DNA from: Halanaerobiaceae bacterium
GTDB taxonomy: Bacteria > Bacillota > Halanaerobiia > Halanaerobiales > Halarsenatibacteraceae
NCBI GenBank assembly: GCA_003554685.1
Contig: PWHA01000278.1
Location: forward strand, 1-6,988
Length of the DNA: 6,988 bases
Direction: 5' to 3'
Part shown: piece by piece, positions 5,680 to 6,988 of the stretch
How positions within the stretch are numbered: position 1 is the stretch's first letter
Layout of the letters: the number at the start of each line of letters is the position of its first letter
The notes under the pieces: model-generated
The model's database searches: none
What the model was told of the DNA's origin: nothing
Seen by the model: only the letters and a program-made list of their open reading frames with translations
Position numbers and translations under genes: made by a program

Positions 5680-6625
5680 AGCGGAAGAGGCCTATCGGGA
5701 GGCCAGTACTCCTGAAGAAAAGATCGCTGCCCTTCAGGAAATGCTGGCGGTTATGCCCAAACATAAGGGCACTGATAAACTGCAGGCCGATATTAAAAAA
5801 AGAATTTCCAATGCCAAAAAGGAGAAGGAAAAGAAGTCCAAAAAAACAGCAACCTATAATCCCTACCGCTTTGAAAAGATGGGGGCAGGTCAGATTATTC
5901 TACTGGGCTATCCCAATACCGGGAAATCATCGATTGTAGCCTCACTGACTAATGCCAGCGTGGAGGTAGCCAGTTATCCCTTTACCACCTCACTGCCGGC
6001 GGCCGGCATGGTGCCCTATGACAACATTCAGATACAGCTGATAGATACTCCCCCGCTGGTGCCAGAGGATGTTCCCGGGCAGCTGATTGGAGCCATCCAG
6101 GCTGCTGATTTTCCGGCGGTTGTGCTCTCTGCTGCTACCGGCAGATGCCTGGATCAGCTTTCCGGAACCATTGATTTTCTGGAAGAGAAAAGAATAGTCC
6201 GGGAGGAGGTGCCGGAGGGGGTCCGGGCCTTTACCCAACAGGATCTGATGGTTATTGCCACCGGGATTGATGCTACCGAAGCCCGGGATAATCTGGAGGT
6301 GGTGCAGGAATTTTTCCCCGATATAAATATCGTCACCGTTTCCTGTACAGAGGGTACCAATATTGATAAACTTCCTGGTATTTTCTTCGAGAGACTGGGG
6401 ATAATCAGGATTTACAGTAAGGCGCCTGGAAAGGAGCCGGAGTATGAAAGCCCCTTTACCATGCCCCGGGGCAGCACCGTGCTGGATTTTGCCCGGGCGG
6501 TTCACAAGGATTTTGAGGAAAATCTGGAAAAGGCCTGCGTCTGGGGGTCCTCTAAATTCCCGGGTCAGCCGGTGGCCAGGGATTATGTGCTGCAGGATAA
6601 AGACACCGTAGAACTCCACGCCTGA
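5648..6625 (+). CDS. Obg/DRG-like GTPase with C-terminal TGS domain
   Basis: The ATG at 5648 follows AGGGAGGTGA by 5 nt, whereas a GTG at 5639 overlaps that site. The product has 325 residues. Residues 1-55 form a helical region (PEEKIAALQEML, PKHKGTDKLQADIKKRI) typical of this GTPase group, followed by a Lys-rich linker (56-67). The G domain shows G1 GYPNTGKSS (87-95), the YPFTT motif (110-114) and GM (120-121) seen in Obg/DRG GTPases, G3 DTPP (133-136), and a G5-like SCTEG (232-236). G4, normally NKxD, reads TGID (205-208): the Asp is kept but Asn-Lys is lost. Residues about 254-325 are a TGS domain (FTMPRGSTVLDFARAVHKDF, ending KDTVELHA). Obg/DRG proteins with TGS act on ribosomes, and a translation-linked role is inferred. 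The gene overlaps ung by 32 nt and seems to close the operon, though no clear terminator follows. Confidence 0.9.
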   Translation: MPANLPPQYYEAEEAYREASTPEEKIAALQEMLAVMPKHKGTDKLQADIKKRISNAKKEKEKKSKKTATYNPYRFEKMGAGQIILLGYPNTGKSSIVASLTNASVEVASYPFTTSLPAAGMVPYDNIQIQLIDTPPLVPEDVPGQLIGAIQAADFPAVVLSAATGRCLDQLSGTIDFLEEKRIVREEVPEGVRAFTQQDLMVIATGIDATEARDNLEVVQEFFPDINIVTVSCTEGTNIDKLPGIFFERLGIIRIYSKAPGKEPEYESPFTMPRGSTVLDFARAVHKDFEENLEKACVWGSSKFPGQPVARDYVLQDKDTVELHA

Positions 6626-6651
6626 AAAATTAGGATTTCTCAAGCAGGATT

Positions 6652-6679
6652 TTGCCGGGAGTTGTTTAATAAATATACT
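6652..6679 (+). promoter_or_regulatory. Possible promoter of the polysaccharide gene
   Basis: TTGCCG (6652-6657) and TATACT (6674-6679) are spaced by 16 nt and match 4 of 6 and 5 of 6 consensus bases. They lie just after the GTPase stop codon. Transcription from near 6686 would give an untranslated leader of about 160 nt. Read-through from the upstream operon is also possible, because no terminator is visible. Confidence 0.42.
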
Positions 6680-6685
6680 AAGAGA

Positions 6686-6846
6686 AGGTAAATTATTTAT
6701 GATTAGAAGTAGTTAGAAACAGGTTTAAATCTATAACAGAAAAGAAGCCAGAAAAAAGGAACCACCAGCTGAATTTTTTGGACCTCGGGAATGGGGTAAA
6801 GGATTAGCACCAGCACTTAATCGGTGCTGGCAGGAGGGGGGTTTTT
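6686..6846 (+). promoter_or_regulatory. Structured leader of the polysaccharide gene
   Basis: About 160 nt without a gene precede the ATG at 6847. Near the 3' end, two mutually exclusive hairpins share the same bases: CCAGCAC/GTGCTGG (6810-6816 with 6824-6830) and AGCACC/GGTGCT (6806-6811 with 6823-6828). AGGAGG (6832-6837) begins 2 nt after the first. GGGAATGGGGTAA (6788-6800) recurs in the element near 1400. Neither hairpin has a terminator T-run directly behind it. Leaders of exopolysaccharide operons are often targets of processive antitermination (RfaH, LoaP, EAR RNA), but none of their known signals is recognised here, so a regulatory role is inferred. Confidence 0.42.
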
Positions 6847-6988
6847 ATGCTAAGTTATCTGAAAAAATTTTATACCCGGAAAAGATTGATTGCATTAGAC
6901 CTTTTGCTATTGAATCTCTGTCTGATTTTGAGTTTTTATTTGCGTTTTGAAAGTGGCTGGCTGAACTATTTTGACTACATATATCTGC
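6847..6988 (+). CDS. Polysaccharide biosynthesis membrane protein, probably CapD/EpsC-like, 5' part
   Basis: The ATG at 6847 follows AGGAGG (6832-6837) by 9 nt. The 47 visible residues begin MLSYLKKFYTRKRLIALDLL, a short basic stretch leading into one hydrophobic helix (about 14-31) that ends in FYLRFESG. The pattern of a basic start, a LDLLLLN helix and YLRF is typical of the first membrane segment of CapD/EpsC/WbpM-type nucleotide-sugar 4,6-dehydratases. It also occurs in polyprenyl-phosphate sugar-1-phosphate transferases of the WcaJ/EpsL type. The fragment is too short to separate these, though CapD-like is favoured. Either would act in the cytoplasmic membrane in capsule or exopolysaccharide synthesis, and further polysaccharide genes are expected beyond the window. 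Confidence 0.7.
   Translation, partial: MLSYLKKFYTRKRLIALDLLLLNLCLILSFYLRFESGWLNYFDYIYL

Noticed and set aside
5990..6643. 217-codon - strand frame across the GTPase gene
   Set aside because: The G1, G3 and TGS motifs establish the + strand frame. The antisense frame is long only because of GC-rich codon bias.
6626..6660. Terminator after the GTPase gene
   Set aside because: No stem of useful length followed by a T-run could be built there.

Overview
The window is a piece of bacterial chromosome with moderate GC genes and AT-rich spacers. Strong AGGAGG-type ribosome binding sites, rho-independent hairpin terminators and the gene content suggest an anaerobic Firmicute-like bacterium. A halanaerobial relative is my guess from overall protein style; no marker gene here proves it.

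Layout: (1) At 1-713 is the 3' part of a MalG-type sugar ABC transporter permease, the end of a + strand operon that enters from the left. (2) At 790-825 a perfect palindrome acts as a terminator between that operon and a convergent 36-residue membrane protein on the - strand (883-993). This small gene is too short for ordinary ORF calling, but it has its own promoter-like sequence and a ribosome binding site inside a 14-nt palindrome. (3) About 850 nt (994-1841) hold no convincing protein gene. They contain a G-rich 12-bp hairpin, an AT-rich stretch and a bidirectional terminator. (4) At 1842-3815 (-) is an exported protein made of 14 WD40 repeats, enough for two seven-bladed propellers. (5) Divergent from it, a + strand operon encodes a DUF1028 Ntn-hydrolase-like protein with a C-terminal peptidoglycan-binding-like tail (3965-4837), a divergent family 1 uracil-DNA glycosylase (4870-5679), and an Obg/DRG-like GTPase with a TGS domain (5648-6625) that overlaps the glycosylase gene by 32 nt. 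(6) After a probable promoter and a roughly 160-nt structured leader comes the start of a membrane-anchored polysaccharide biosynthesis protein, probably CapD/EpsC-like (6847 to the window edge).

The genes do not form one obvious pathway. The operon of DUF1028, Ung and GTPase looks like a housekeeping mix of possible envelope or amide hydrolysis, DNA repair and a ribosome-associated GTPase. The points most worth a second look are the exported double WD40 propeller, the small membrane protein with a self-sequestered ribosome binding site, the GTPase whose G4 motif reads TGID instead of NKxD, the altered active-site loops of the glycosylase, and the structured leader of the polysaccharide gene, which shares a 13-nt word with the non-coding element near 1400.
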